In this document: one piece after another, positions 20,487-32,100 of the stretch
How positions within the stretch are numbered: the first letter of the stretch is position 1
Layout: every line of letters begins with the position of its first letter
Source of the DNA: Alopecurus myosuroides
Taxonomy: Eukaryota; Streptophyta; Magnoliopsida; Poales; Poaceae
Assembly: GCA_028641055.1 (NCBI GenBank)
Contig: CM054063.1
Span: 173,586,697-173,650,696, forward strand
Length of the DNA: 64,000 nt
Direction of reading: 5' to 3'
Position numbers and translations under genes: made by a program
Notes under the pieces: model-generated
What the model was told of the DNA's origin: nothing
The model's input: the letters and a program-made list of their open reading frames with translations, nothing else
The model's database searches: none

Positions 20487-22914
20487 CGCATTCTCCTTGG
20501 TGTATCTCCACCAAAATTTCCTGTCCCTCTTCTGGCTCTACACAGCACTGCAACACACCAGTTGGACTTCTTCTATGCAGCACATCTCTGAAGATTGTAT
20601 AGCCCTTGGATCTTCTCTGAATTTGCCTCGAGGTAACCTCATCACTCGGCAAGGTGCCGTCTTTTAGAAAGGATAATATGGGCAAAGCCCAACTCGGTGT
20701 TCCCCGGATGGGAAACACTCGTTCGTCCACTTCCATTGGATCAGCCACCGCTTCTTCTTCTTCTGAGGCGGGGGAGAGTCCTGGAGATCTCGTGCACGCA
20801 GCAAGAACTCCCTCAATGAACGCGACAGTCCCCGAGTTGGGAGGGGAAGTCCCCGAGTTGGGAGGGGCAGTCCCCGAGTAAGAAGGGACAGTCCCCGGGT
20901 TGCAGGCGCCAGTCCCCAGGATGGAGACGGCAGTCCCCGGGTTCTCTTTTGCAACCTCCCAGTCAATCTCCATGGGAACAGCTTCTTCACCAGGCAGAGA
21001 AGGAACGAATATAGACTCCGAGTTGGGGGATGGCTTGATAGATGGCTTTCTCAAATGCTCCAAGGCAACCCCAGCCGGGATGTATTGCCGAGAAGACCCC
21101 AACTTGGACAGCTCATCAGCTGCCTCGTTCTCTGCTCGGTGTATGTGCTTGAACTCGCACCATTCAAAGAAACCAGTCATGGTTTGCACCAAACACCGAT
21201 ATGACGCCATGTTGGCATCCAGAGCATCCCAAGTGCCTGAAACTTGCTGCACAACCAGATCCGAGTCGCCATAGCATATGATGCACTGCACGCCAACCTC
21301 CTTGGCCACCTTCAAACCGTGTACCACGGCCTCGTACTCCGCTACATTGTTGGATGCCTTGAAGTGAATTTGCAGCACGTACTTGAGTTGATCCCGCTTG
21401 GGCGACGTGAGCACCACGCCAGCACCCAAGCCTTCCTTCACCTTGGAGCCATCAAAGTGCATCTTCCAGTAGTTGGCTACCGGAGTAGGAGGCTCATACT
21501 GCACCTCAGCCCAATCCACCAGAAAATCTGCTAGGATCTGAGATTTGATGGCTTCTCTTCTTGCATACGCGGGGGCGTACGCGGCCAGCTCAATTGCCCA
21601 CTTGGCTACTCTGCCACTTGCCTCCTTGTTGCCCATGATGTCCGAGATGGGAGCAGAGCTCACCACAGTGATAGGATGCTCTTGGAAATAGTGCTTCAGC
21701 TTCTTGGCGCCCAGGTACACGCTGTAAGTCATCTTCTGGTAGTGACGGTAGTTCTGCTTGGAGCTGGACATCACTTCACTGAGATAGTATACTGGACGCT
21801 GCACAGTCTTGCCTTCCTCTTCTCTCTCCACCACAATTACAACGCTGACTACTCGGTTAGTCGCAGCAATGTACAACAACATTGGCTCTTTGGGTAGCGG
21901 ACTAGCCAAGATGGGAGCGCTACCCAGCATGGCTTTCAGCTCCTTGAATGCCACATCCGCTTGCGGTGTCCAGGCGAACTTGTCGCTCTTCTTCATCAAC
22001 TGATACATAGGCAAGGCCTTCTCGCCCATTCTGCCCAGGAAGCGGCTCAGAGAAGCCAAGCAACCAGTGAACTTTTGCACATCCTTCAGGGATCTCGACA
22101 AAGACATGCTCTCAATAGCTTTTATCTTTGAAGGATTGGCCTCAATGCCCCGACTGGATACCAAGAAGCCGAGTAGCTTGCCAGCCGGGACACCAAAGGT
22201 GCATTTAGTCGGATTCAGCTTCATTTTGTACTTGCGCAAGTTGGCAAATGTTTCCTCAATGTCACTAAGCAGAGTATGTGTTTTATTCGTTTTGATGACA
22301 ATGTCATCTACGTACACCTGCACATTTTTGCCAATTTGATCATTCAAGTATTTCTGCATGCATCTCTGATAGGTAGCCCCAGCATTCGGCAACCCAAAGC
22401 ACATGACACGATAGCAATAAGCCCCGTACGGGGTGATAAAAGCAGTCTTTATTTGATAAGCAGGGTTGAGAGCTATCTGATGAACACCAGAGTAGGCATC
22501 TATGAAAGACAAAAGCTCAAAACCAGCAGTGGAATCGATCACCTGATCTATGCGGGGTAGCGGAAAGGGATCCTTGGGGCAGGCCTTGTTCAGGTCGGTG
22601 TAGTCCACGCACATGCGCCAAGCGGTATCCGCCTTGGGGTCCTCCTTCTTCTTCTCAACCATAACCGGGTTGGCTAGCCAGTCCGGATGCAAAACCTCCA
22701 TGATAAAGTTGCTTATCAGCAACTTGGTGATCTGATCACCGATAGCCTTCCTTCTCTCATCGCCAAAGCGGCGCATCGCCTGCTTCACTGGCTTGGCATC
22801 ATGCCGCACATGTAGCGAGTGCTCAACCAACTCCCTCGGGACGCGTGGCAGATCCTCATTGGACCAGGCAAACATGTCCCGATTCTCACGGAGGAAGTGG
22901 ATGAGCTCGCTTCC
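20487..22914 (-). pseudogene. Reverse transcriptase and dual RNase H of Tat-like pol
   Basis: Open from the TAG at 22917-22915 to the frameshift. RT shows MCVDYTDLN, FIDAYSG (metal-binding Asp) and YVDD at 22314-22303 on the minus strand. A first RNase H follows in which the usual first Asp is replaced (LYIAATNRVV). A second RNase H (about codons 470-595 counted from 22875) keeps all acidic residues: HFDGS, AEYEA, GDSDL and ENEAADEL. Two RNase H domains are characteristic of the Tat clade (family knowledge). A repetitive Pro/Ser/Gly/Thr linker precedes integrase. Role: cDNA synthesis and RNA-template removal in virus-like particles. Confidence 0.92.
20826..20946. repeat. 21-bp tandem repeat encoding a heptapeptide linker between RNase H and integrase
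   Basis: Plus-strand units read AGTCCCCGAGTTGGGAGGGG with variants, six starts spaced 21 bp apart. On the minus strand they give heptads of the type NSGTSPP. The DNA word AGTCCCCGAG is the same one scattered in noncoding parts of the element. Confidence 0.8.
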
Positions 22915-23526
22915 CTATTTCTCTCCCAACCCGGCGCCAATGATGGCAACACGGTCTGGGAACTCAGGATCAACCTGGACCTTCTTTGTCTCCTGGGACG
23001 CCTGGAACGCAGTCCCGTACTGGGAACTCGGCATGCCAGGCGCACCACCTTGCGCTGCTTGCGCCATAGCCACCACCTCGTACATCTTCTTCTTCTCGGC
23101 AGCAATGACCATGGATTCCGCCAGCTGGGAACCAGCAGAGGCACACTCCATGGACTTCTTGTAGTCACCCGAGATGGTGATCACTCCATTGGGACCAGGG
23201 ATCTTCATCTTCAAGTATGTAGTGTGGGTTGAAGCCATGAACTTGCTGAGAGCGGGCCTACCGAGTAGGGCATGGTATGGGCTCTGGTGATCAACCACCT
23301 CGAAGGCCAGGCTCTCAGTGCGGCAGTTCTCCCTGGTGCCGAATAGGACGTCTATCCAGACGCGCCCGATTGGAGAGCAAGACACTCCCGGCACAATGCC
23401 ATGGAAAGTGGTCCTGCTGGGTAGCAGCATGTTCTCGGCCATCCCGAGCTTCTCGAGTGTGTCTCTGTACACAATGTTGATGCTGCTGCCGTTGTCGACC
23501 AGTACCTTGCTGAATCTGACATTCTT
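22915..23526 (-). pseudogene. Aspartic protease of Tat-like polyprotein
   Basis: In frame with gag and RT but bounded by two TAG codons (23529-23527 and 22917-22915). It begins KNVRFSKVLVDNGSSINI, where DNGS is the retropepsin catalytic site in this clade, and has ALLGRPALSKFMA, the conserved C-terminal box. Role: maturation of gag-pol. Both bounding stops fit CAG to TAG changes, but readthrough at the gag-protease stop cannot be excluded. Confidence 0.85.
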
Positions 23527-23529
23527 CTA

Positions 23530-26112
23530 AGCGCCCAAGAAGGTGGGATCCACCACCAAAGCATAGCTACCCGGGTTGGGCATCACCTTAGGATGATCAG
23601 CTCTGGACGATGTTATCTCTTGGTTGCACCAGTGCAAGTAGTGGGGCACAGCAGGAATCACAGCATTGACTTCCATTGCACGCCTGTGCAAAGACTGCTT
23701 GTCGGAGGGCTCAGAGGTGAAGATCATGTAGCTCTCGTGGTGTTCCTGGTACTGGTTGCGGTCTCCACCGCCATTGTTGCCGTTGTTGTTGTTACCTTGG
23801 TTGTTGTTGTTGTTGTTGTTCCTGTTGTTGTTGCGGGTGTAGAAGTTGCGGTTGCGGTTGTTGTTGTTGTTGCGGTAGCGGTTGTTGTTGAAGTTGCGGT
23901 TGGCTCCTAAAGCCACCTGGTTCACGTTCTTTCTTCTTGGGAAGACTGCAGGCCGAGGAGCGGGTGCCCGAGCTGGCTGCACATTGGCGTTCGCAGCTGG
24001 CAGAGGAGGAGGAGGGGGCAAGCCCTCATTCTTGATCTGTTCCCACCAACTGCATTGCCGAGTAGTGTGGTTGGCTGGCCTGGCAGGATGCCGAGTATGG
24101 AAGCTGCATGGCCCATCCCTCATGCTGCCAAAGACAAAGTTTGGAGCAGGATCCGGGTTGTCGCTACCCTGCTGGGGAGCATTGTACGGCTTCTTGAAGC
24201 CTTGGCCCTGATTCTGGTTTTGCCCGTACTGGGCTCCAGCAGTTTTTTGCCTTTGGCTACTCCCAGCAGCCGCAGTCACAACATTCACCTCCTCGGGATC
24301 ATACCGAGTATCAATCCGGTCGCCCCTGCGCTTGTTGCGGAAATCATTGCGCTTGTTGCTGTTGTAGTTCCTTCTCGGCTCGGGGGAGTCCATCAGAGGC
24401 TGAGTTGGGTCATCGAGTGCATACATGTCCGCGATCTTGATGGTCTCAGCGAGAGTACTCGGCATCTCGCGCTGCAGCTTCTGCCACAACATGCTGCCAT
24501 GCCTGCAACCCTGTGCAAACCAAGTGATGGCCTGGGCCTCATTCACACCTTCACAGGTGTTCCTCAAGGTGCTCCACCGAGTAAGGTACTCGCGATTGGT
24601 ATCGTCTTCCCGCTGCTTGCAAGCGGACAACTGCTGCGGCCTATTCGGCCTCTTGTAAGTGCTGGTGAAGTTGCTGATGAAGGCCTCCAAGAAGTCCAGC
24701 CAGCAATTGATGCTATCCTTGGGCAGGTTGTTGAGCCAAGTCCGAGCTGGACCCTCAAGCATTTGCGGAACATACCGCACATCCCATCTCCGGTTGCCGC
24801 CTGCAATGTGCACGGCTGTGACATAGTCACTCAACCAGTCCTCTGGCTTGGTGCTGCCATTGTAACACTTGGTCCCTCTGGCCAGCTGGAAGTGGTTCAC
24901 TGATGGCTCGTTCATGATGCGAGGGCCAAAGCACTCTGGGCCAGGCGGCCCCCTGTTCTCGAGTTGCGCGGACAGGTTGATCCGGTCCAGTTTGAACCTT
25001 GCATCACTGGGTTCCAACACGCGCTCACCCAGGCGATCAGCAACATTCCTTGGGTCAGCATAGCCGGCTAGCTCCATCGCAGAGTAGCCATCATCATACC
25101 TATTCTCCTGCACAACAACGGGTTGCACCACAGGGTTGGCGGCTGGCGCAGCCGCACGCGGCTGTGCTGCAGCAGGCTGCCGCGTCCTCTGCCGAGTAGG
25201 CTGAGCAGCAGGACACCGAGAAGGCCCCGCGTTGTCTCCGTCATTCCCCTTGCTCTGAGCTTTATGGGCTTGATAGCCTGCTCCTGCAGTAGTGTGTTTC
25301 TGACCGGATTCTCGCGGCACAGTGCGCTGTTTCGCGGCGAGAACCGGGTCGTACACCTGCATCTGTCTACTCTTCCCAGAGCGCACACTCTGGTCCCTCT
25401 CGCGGCTGGGATGCGGCGATGAGGCCTGATCCGTAGATCTGACTGCATGCGAGTGCACAACCTGAGAAGCACCGGCACCCGGATTGGCTTTCCGGAACTC
25501 CTCATTCTTCCTAGCAGCCTCTAGCACTAGCTCATTGAGCCTCTCTTGCTGCCTAGCGCGCGTGTCGCCGGCTAGGTTTGGCAACTCAGCAGCTACAGCC
25601 TCAGCAGCTCTAAGTGTTTTGGCGGGGGTGCTGTATCCGGGCCTGGTAGTGGTGTTTGTGGTGGCAGATTGGCTAGGAGCCTCTACAACTGTTGCCATCT
25701 CGGCGCCTAAGTTGCGACGCGTAGCGCCTACTTTGCTAGACTTCCTAACAACAAGAGTAAAGCCATGGGCCTTGTTGTACTCGTTCTGGTCTAGGCTAAG
25801 CTCAAGCCTAACCTTCTCAAGCTCCAGGTGCTCAGCGAGCAGCTCCTGGCGTTGCCGGTCGAGCTACGCCCTCATGGTCAAGAGCTCGAGCTCGGTGGGA
25901 GGCGGCATGCCCATCCGCGCAGCGGATGCCGGTATCGTTGGTGTAGTGGAGAGAGGGATGTTGGAATCCTTCTCGTAGGGCTTGTGGGTCCTCCCGCCAG
26001 CACTCGGGCCAGCGAGATCCTCGATGACCTCCGCGGCAGCAGCCGCGTCCTTCCCGGCATTAGTAGCCAGGCCGGTCATCATCACCTCCACGCTGTCCTC
26101 GGAGCAGCTCAT
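23530..26112 (-). pseudogene. Gag of the Tat-like element
   Basis: The longest uninterrupted part starts at ATG 25698. The same frame continues upstream past a TAG at 25866-25864 to an ATG at 26112 (MSCSEDSVEV), so the true start is probably upstream. Counted from 25698: a Gln/Pro/Ala-rich N-terminus, a retrotransposon gag capsid domain at about residues 280-430 (EGPARTWLNNL, YLTRWSTLRN), a C-x2-H-x9-H-x4-C finger-like motif at 531-549, and an Asn-rich run at about 601-645 encoded by an AAC-type microsatellite. Role: virus-like particle formation. It ends at TAG 23529-23527, at the gag-protease border. Confidence 0.88.
23773..23900. repeat. GTT/AAC microsatellite in gag
   Basis: Near-continuous GTT triplets on the plus strand with GCG interruptions, encoding poly-Asn with Arg on the minus strand. 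Confidence 0.85.
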
Positions 26113-26387
26113 CGGCCTTCCGCGGGCAGCGAGCACGGCAGGAGGATCCTCCGCGACTAGCACCTCCTCTGGAAACTCGCGGACGATGGCGGTGGCGACG
26201 TAGACGAGGTGCGAGCCGAAGGAAAGCACCGATCCGCCTGCCGGAATGGGCCTCCCGCCGAAATCTCCGGCGTTGTCGGTGACGAAGTCGAAGGAGCCGA
26301 ATCTGTGGACAAGGCCACAGACTACGCGCTTCCCAGTAGCGGAAATGAGTCCTGTCCGAACATGGACTCCAGCCAGCGCCTCTGTCT
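26113..26387 (-). other. Leader between PBS and gag of the Tat-like element
   Basis: The frame of gag is open through this GC-rich leader and even into the LTR, so gag could begin anywhere here. I favour the ATG at 26112, without strong support. Confidence 0.4.
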
Positions 26388-26405
26388 GCCCCACGGTGGG
26401 CGCCA
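26388..26405 (-). other. Primer-binding site, tRNA-Lys type
   Basis: Minus strand TGGCGCCCACCGTGGGGC, matching the complement of the 3' end of plant tRNA-Lys(CUU). It lies 2 bases from the end of the 5' LTR. Confidence 0.87.
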
Positions 26406-26407
26406 AC

Positions 26408-27275
26408 TGTCGTGGTGGTATCATGGCAGATGCCATGGGATGGCTAAAGTTGGGGCCGATGGACGCTGGAGGTTCTCTGGGAGGGATCACACGGCGAGTA
26501 GCCGCGTGTGGTAGATCACAAACAATGCAAACAACACGATCTTACCCAGGTTCAGGGCACTCGTGTGGAGGTAACACCCCTACTCCTGCCTCTCTCTTTA
26601 TATGGTGTTTACTGAGTAGCCACAATACAGTTCAGGCCTTCAGCCGAGTAGCAACTCTACGCTCAAGTTCTCTCTAAGTGTTGCCTCTAGTGTTCTCTCT
26701 GGAATGCGCAGCGAACCTCTCACAGGAGGAGGCAGGGCACCTTATATACTGGTGCCCAGCCGGATAGAATAATACTAAAAGGTACAGCTCGATGGAACAG
26801 GAGCACTGCAGAACCGCGCACGCCTCCGGGTTCCCGCTGACGCTTGCCCCGTAAGTCGTCGCGCCGTTCGGAGATGGGACCTGTCCACCCTTGTCAGTGA
26901 GATAGGGTAGGCCCCTAGCCCTGTCCTGTCCCCTCCGTCAGTGACAAGACTTGACAGGCGCCTACTACACTGTAGCCACGCCGGAGCGCGGATAATCACG
27001 CACTCCGTAAGTTGAACCGCACGCCGTACGGACGCAGGATACGCGGGATCCTTTGTCAGAACGGCTCCATTGACTTCTGGCCCGAGTAGGAAACCACTCC
27101 TTCTACTCGGACCAACTCCTCTACTCGGAGGGATGTAACTTCCTTGATTCTTCCATCTGGCTATTGGTGTGTACGGCCGGTTAGCCGTCTACCGGGTAGC
27201 GAGTACCGGGTAGCCAGCCTACTTAGTCAAATAGCTCCTTTGATCCTGCCTTTAGCACTGGCCTTACCCCCGACA
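26408..27275 (-). repeat. 5' LTR of the Tat-like element (868 bp)
   Basis: Partner of 8104-8988, with TGTCG/CGACA ends, TATA box at 26748-26741 on the minus strand, and duplication CAAGT at 27276-27280. It lacks 18 bases near the end that the other LTR has. Confidence 0.92.
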
Positions 27276-27561
27276 CAAGTGTAACCCATTTTCATAACAC
27301 AATAAATTATTTGGAAAACATTTTATGTAATAGGGTTTGCGAAAGAAAGATAATAATTATTGAATAAAGAAAAAAAACTGAATAAGGTTTAGGGTTTATG
27401 GAATACAGGTATAATGGAGTATTTATTCCAATTTCATTGAAATATGTATTTTTTTCCTTTAGTTTCTTTCATGTCATTTGGTTTTTGGTGACTTTCATAA
27501 CATGAAAACAAAAGTTTCAATTTTTAGTGAGTTTTGATCTTTCCAAAAATCAGGGATGTTA

Positions 27562-29172
27562 GTTTGGGAACCCTTAAAAGAAATCTCGTCCCGAGATTTG
27601 GGAAGGCTTGAAAGAAAGATTAGGTTTGGGTAACTGGGTTCCATAACAACTAGGTGGGCTACCACCCTTAAAAGAAACTTTTGGGGATAGTCTATTTTCA
27701 TTAGCTTTGGGTGTAGCTTGATTCCAGATTTGGCTTGAGTAGAACTTTCTTTCGCGGTAGAGCTGTAGACCAACATAAGTTTGTTGAACTACCTTTGCCA
27801 CCGAGGGGTCACTCTTTGGCTCAATCAAAAGTCCTTGGGTCACTCTCAACTTGGTCTTTTGATATCTTTAGTAATCTTCCATCTTGTTGTGGTCATCCTT
27901 GAAGGCAAACACCATGCTATTTCTAACGGAACTCTCATGGTAGGCAATATTTTCTATTGCTTGATTCCTCCAAGGTTGGTTTGATCCCCACCGAAAGTAG
28001 TACGTTTCAGCAACACTAACATAGGGTCATTATTGTATTCTACTATTCTCAGGTTTAACATTGTCGTCTCTCTAATAGGTATGTCACTCAGATTTACCAT
28101 TCCTCATAGCAAGAGTGAATAATGCGAGTTGTAATCATGGGGGCCAATCCATGTTGCACTCAATCATAACCTTGTACTTAGATTGGTGAATCTCGTATAT
28201 TAACACTAGGTCACCTCACTTGTCTAATAGAAAGTTTACAATGTGTAAGGCAGGCATGGGCTAAACTATCGATCCTCAACTATTGGGTTGCGCAAAACTC
28301 TTATACAACACTATCTGGATTATTGTAGCTTCTTCATCTATTCTTCTCCTGGTGTAGTAGGCTCCAAAATCTTCATAGTTCATGCAACTTGGATTCCACT
28401 TGTATATCTTCACTTGTTGATTTGGCTTCTTTCTCCTTAGTATACAGTTGGCTTCATCATGGATGTGATTGTTCCTTCACACAAAATTACAAGATATTAA
28501 GATCTATGATATTCCTCAACTGGATGGCTCGTGTCTCTATAGGGGAACTAGTTATAACATTCTTAGGTGTAATGTTTGATGTTGCACTTCATATGGAAGT
28601 TCAGTATGGTTGGTGAATGGGTATTGGATTTGGTTTGGTTTAGCATGGATGAGTAGATATTAGAAAGATCTAAAGAAGATCGTACCCCAACACAGCAAAT
28701 CAGGTAAACTCATCCTACAAACATCTATCAATCATTCATCACATCAAACAACAAGGTTTAGCAAACAAACTAATATTTTCATACCACACTCATTGGTATG
28801 ATCAATACACTAACACGTTAACGTTGTTCTAACTAACTAGGTTGGTGGTCTCATTTATATCTTCTCGAGTTCCTCAAGTCCTTCTCTCATTGTCTTGAGG
28901 TGTTTTCTGATTGTTGTGAAGTCTAAGTATTTCTTCAAGTTCTTCAAAATTCTTGAGTGTAGGTCTTCCTGTGGTGAACATACTTATTGCACTTCATGGT
29001 ATGGTCATCAAGAACAAGAGAAGATATTTTTTAAGGTGAATAATAGATGAGAGCATATGAGAAAGATTGAAATGTGAATTTTTGTTTCTAGAAAATAGAC
29101 TTTCAATCCTAGGGTCTTTTCAGAACTTGGGGTCTCGAATCCTACAGGCAACACAAAGCTTTGATACCATTT
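27562..29172 (-). mobile_element. LARD internal domain, copy 0
   Basis: 1.6 kb nearly identical to 33710-35319. At its right end the minus strand reads TGGTATCAAAGC (29169-29158), an initiator-tRNA-Met PBS with one mismatch, 3 bases from LTR1. No conserved protein domain; a 75-codon plus-strand frame (28389-28616) is shared with the other copy only because the DNA is. It depends on another element's proteins (inference). LTR length and missing coding resemble Triticeae LARDs such as Sukkula (from memory). Confidence 0.8.
29158..29169 (-). other. Primer-binding site, initiator tRNA-Met type
   Basis: TGGTATCAAAGC on the minus strand; the canonical form is TGGTATCAGAGC. Confidence 0.8.
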
Positions 29173-32100
29173 TGTAGCTCTCCCACATTTAGATAATGTA
29201 AGAACACCTGTGTTATTGTGCTAGTCCCAGGATCAAATGCTAGCACCACAGTACAAAATGAAATATCATGCAAATGCGTCAAATTATATTACATCGCATG
29301 ATCCATTCTTTACAAAATAACATTACAACTTGCATAGTCTTAGAAGACTAGCAGGATACAAAGTATTACAGCGGAAAACAAAGTACAACATTCAGCCCAT
29401 CTTCTTCATGTGACACAGGCAAACCATGTTGGCGGTAGACTCGAGATCCTAAACGAAATCTTCACTCGTCTTCAGGTTTATCTGCAGGATGGAATATGCA
29501 TCCACAAGGGGTCAATATAATTTAATGTATTGGCAAGTAATCCTATGGTGGATATAAATGGCAAAACCAATACTACATGCTTATTTGGCAGAGTGGAGTT
29601 TTGGCTAAGTTTGCATAAAGCAAGTTTTCTCCTATATTTTTCATAAAACATTTTGATTCAATACTTTGGTACCACTAGATAGAAATCAGGGAACCATTTT
29701 AAGATAAGACAGTACCATTGATAGAAACCAGTGAACCAAAAGTAATAGACAGAAATGTTGACATATTCATAGGTTCAACCATGAGAATGGTCCCCTACCA
29801 TGCCATAAGTACATTTTCATAGGTACAACCACGAAAGTTATCCCCTACCATGATGGGTAATAAGCATTTTCATAGGTACAACCACTAATGTGATCCCCTA
29901 CCATGCTGGGTAATAAGCATTTTCATAGGAACAACCACTAATGTGATCCCCTACCATGCTAGGTAATAAGCATTTTAATAGGTACAACCACTAATGTGAT
30001 CCCCTACCATGCTGCGTAACAAACATTTTCATAGGTACAACAACTAATGTGATCCCCTACCATGATGGGTAATAAGCATTTTCATACGTACAACCACTAA
30101 TGTGATCCCCAACCATGCTAGGTAATAAACATTTTCATAGGTACAACCACTAATGTGATCCCCTACCATTCTTGGTAATAAGCATTTTCATAGGTACAAC
30201 CACTAATGTTGTCCCCTACCATGCTGGGTAATAAGAATTTTCATAGGTACAACCACTAATGTGATCACCTACCATGCTGGGTAATAAGCATTTTCATATG
30301 TACAACCACTAATGTGATCACGTACCATGCTGGGTAATAAGAATTCTCAACCATGTAAATGGTCCCCTACCATGCCACACTTACTTGTGAGTATCTAGTA
30401 ATCCACCAAAAATATTTCATAAACCCCTTAGGGTAATCATTCAAAACATAGTTATACTTTTCAATCACATCAACTTCATCTACAAGCATAGCTAAACAAT
30501 CAACTACCAAAATTTTAAGGCTGCTACACTATCAAGGTAATAAGGATGTCTACACACTACTTGGGATAATAGCATAGCATAATATTTTACTAAAGATTTT
30601 CCTATCATGCATACTACTCAAAAGCTCTAATGCATATAGGAAATAATAGGTATTTTATGATGTGTCACTTGCCTTGTTGAAGTTGGTGTAGAGGTACACT
30701 CTCTTCACCACTAGATCGTTTATCTTTGTATAATATAAATAAATAAAACAAATAACAATAAACCAACCATTCACATACAAATATCAAAACATAACAATCA
30801 ACAACTTAGTCAATGGTCCTCCAAGCTAGTTGGGTTTAAGACAAGACGAAGGTATATCACATTATCTTAGTTTACTGCGGAAACTGTTGTGATTGGGTTA
30901 AGGGTCTACCAAAAGGTTCATTGGTTGGTCAAGTTTAACTTTGGAAAACTCAAGGCAAAAGAAATTGTTCTGAGTGTCAAATGGTTAGGCAAAAACAAAC
31001 TTGGTGTAAATCTACTTGAATAGGTGGTATGGTTGCTCCAAGGCTTCACATAGTTGGTCTTCTTGAAGATCATCTTCAGGTTCTCATGTAGCTTCCTCTT
31101 CAGTGTGGTGACTCCATTTCTTCTTGTAGAACTTCATGGTTTTCTCACTAGTTGGTCCAAAGTGGGATGAGCACAAAATACCACTAAGTCAAATAGAAAA
31201 GAAAGGAAGTAAGAAGAAAGATATAAAGAGAGAGGTAGATGCTTTCTCCTTGATTTCTTCACACACTTGTACTTCCTTGAGTTGCTTCTAGTTTTTGTGG
31301 AGTCTAAGTCCTTCCCTCAATTTCTTCAATTATCTTCCTTGTATCTCTTCATGTTGCCACCAAGTTGATAATGAAGTTCCTTCTTGTGCTTGAGTCTTGA
31401 TTTCCATTTTGCCAACTTGATGAATTCTTGAAGCAAGAATAGGGGAGTGGATAATTAGATAGTAAATAGTGGTACTAGTGTTTTTGGGTTCACTAGTTGG
31501 CAATGTATAAGTTTGAACCTCACTAAGGACTTAGCCTTGGTCTAAAATAGCCACATAACATAGAACCATATATGCAAAATATTTTCTAAGACAAAGGTTA
31601 ACATGATGTGTTAAAATTTTGCCAAGTATTCATGGAAATGATTCTATGATGATCAAGTGGTTGGGGTACCGGTCTATATGGTCCCCAATGGAGCAATTTT
31701 GCTTAAGGGAACATATTCTAATTATTTATAGAATTAATCTATGTAAAAAATACTCAAATAAACAACTTAATTCTAAATTCTAATTTAATTTGTTAAAAAA
31801 ATATTTTGCAAAAGAGATTATGAAATTACACATCCTAAGATTTCCAAATATATTTTATTTGCAATTTTTGGATTTGTAGAATTTGAATTATGCCAAAATT
31901 CATCAAACAAGCACATTTGAATTTGAACAAATTTGAAATGGTCAAATTTAAAATTTTCCAATGCCAAAAGTTTCTACATGTTCATAGGATTTCAAAAAGT
32001 CCAAGTTTGTTAAATTTTGAGTTGTGGTTAAAAAGTTATGGTGAATCTAAGGTACAGGGGTGTTTCTGCAAAACTACCAAAATAATTCTATTCGAGAGAA

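Larger units (their letters stand above)
8104..27275 (-). mobile_element. Nested Tat-like Ty3/gypsy retrotransposon, 19.2 kb including its own insertion
   Basis: Left LTR 8104-8988 and right LTR 26408-27275 are nearly identical direct repeats with TGTCG...CGACA ends. They are flanked by a 5-bp duplication CAAGT (8099-8103 and 27276-27280), and the uninterrupted site is seen in LTR1 near 33426. gag, protease, RT, RNase H and integrase run on the minus strand, so the right LTR is the 5' LTR. A large gene lies on the plus strand between integrase and the 3' LTR. The order gag-PR-RT-RH-INT, a second RNase H and an antisense extra ORF match the plant Tat clade (Grande/RIRE2/Retand type, from memory). 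Without the nested 4.08-kb element it would be about 15.1 kb. Confidence 0.93.
4141..27561 (-). repeat. LARD LTR0, interrupted by a nested 19-kb element
   Basis: Homologous to 29173-33709 base by base. It starts TGTAGCG at 4141, is broken at 8103 by the nested Tat-like element and resumes at 27281, for about 4.24 kb of LTR sequence. It is shorter than LTR1 mainly because it has fewer minisatellite units and lacks a block near 4350. Its right end is altered: LTR1 ends GGGATGTTACA, whereas here GGGATGTTA runs into unrelated bases near 27561, so the terminal CA is lost. Orientation is inferred as minus from the PBS beside the other two LTRs. No protein gene is supported in 4141-8103; a GC-rich island lies at about 6940-7620. 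Confidence 0.8.

Noticed and set aside
28389..28616. 75-codon plus frame conserved at 34536-34763
   Set aside because: Conserved only because the two LARD internal copies are nearly identical; it is antisense to the element and has no recognisable domain.
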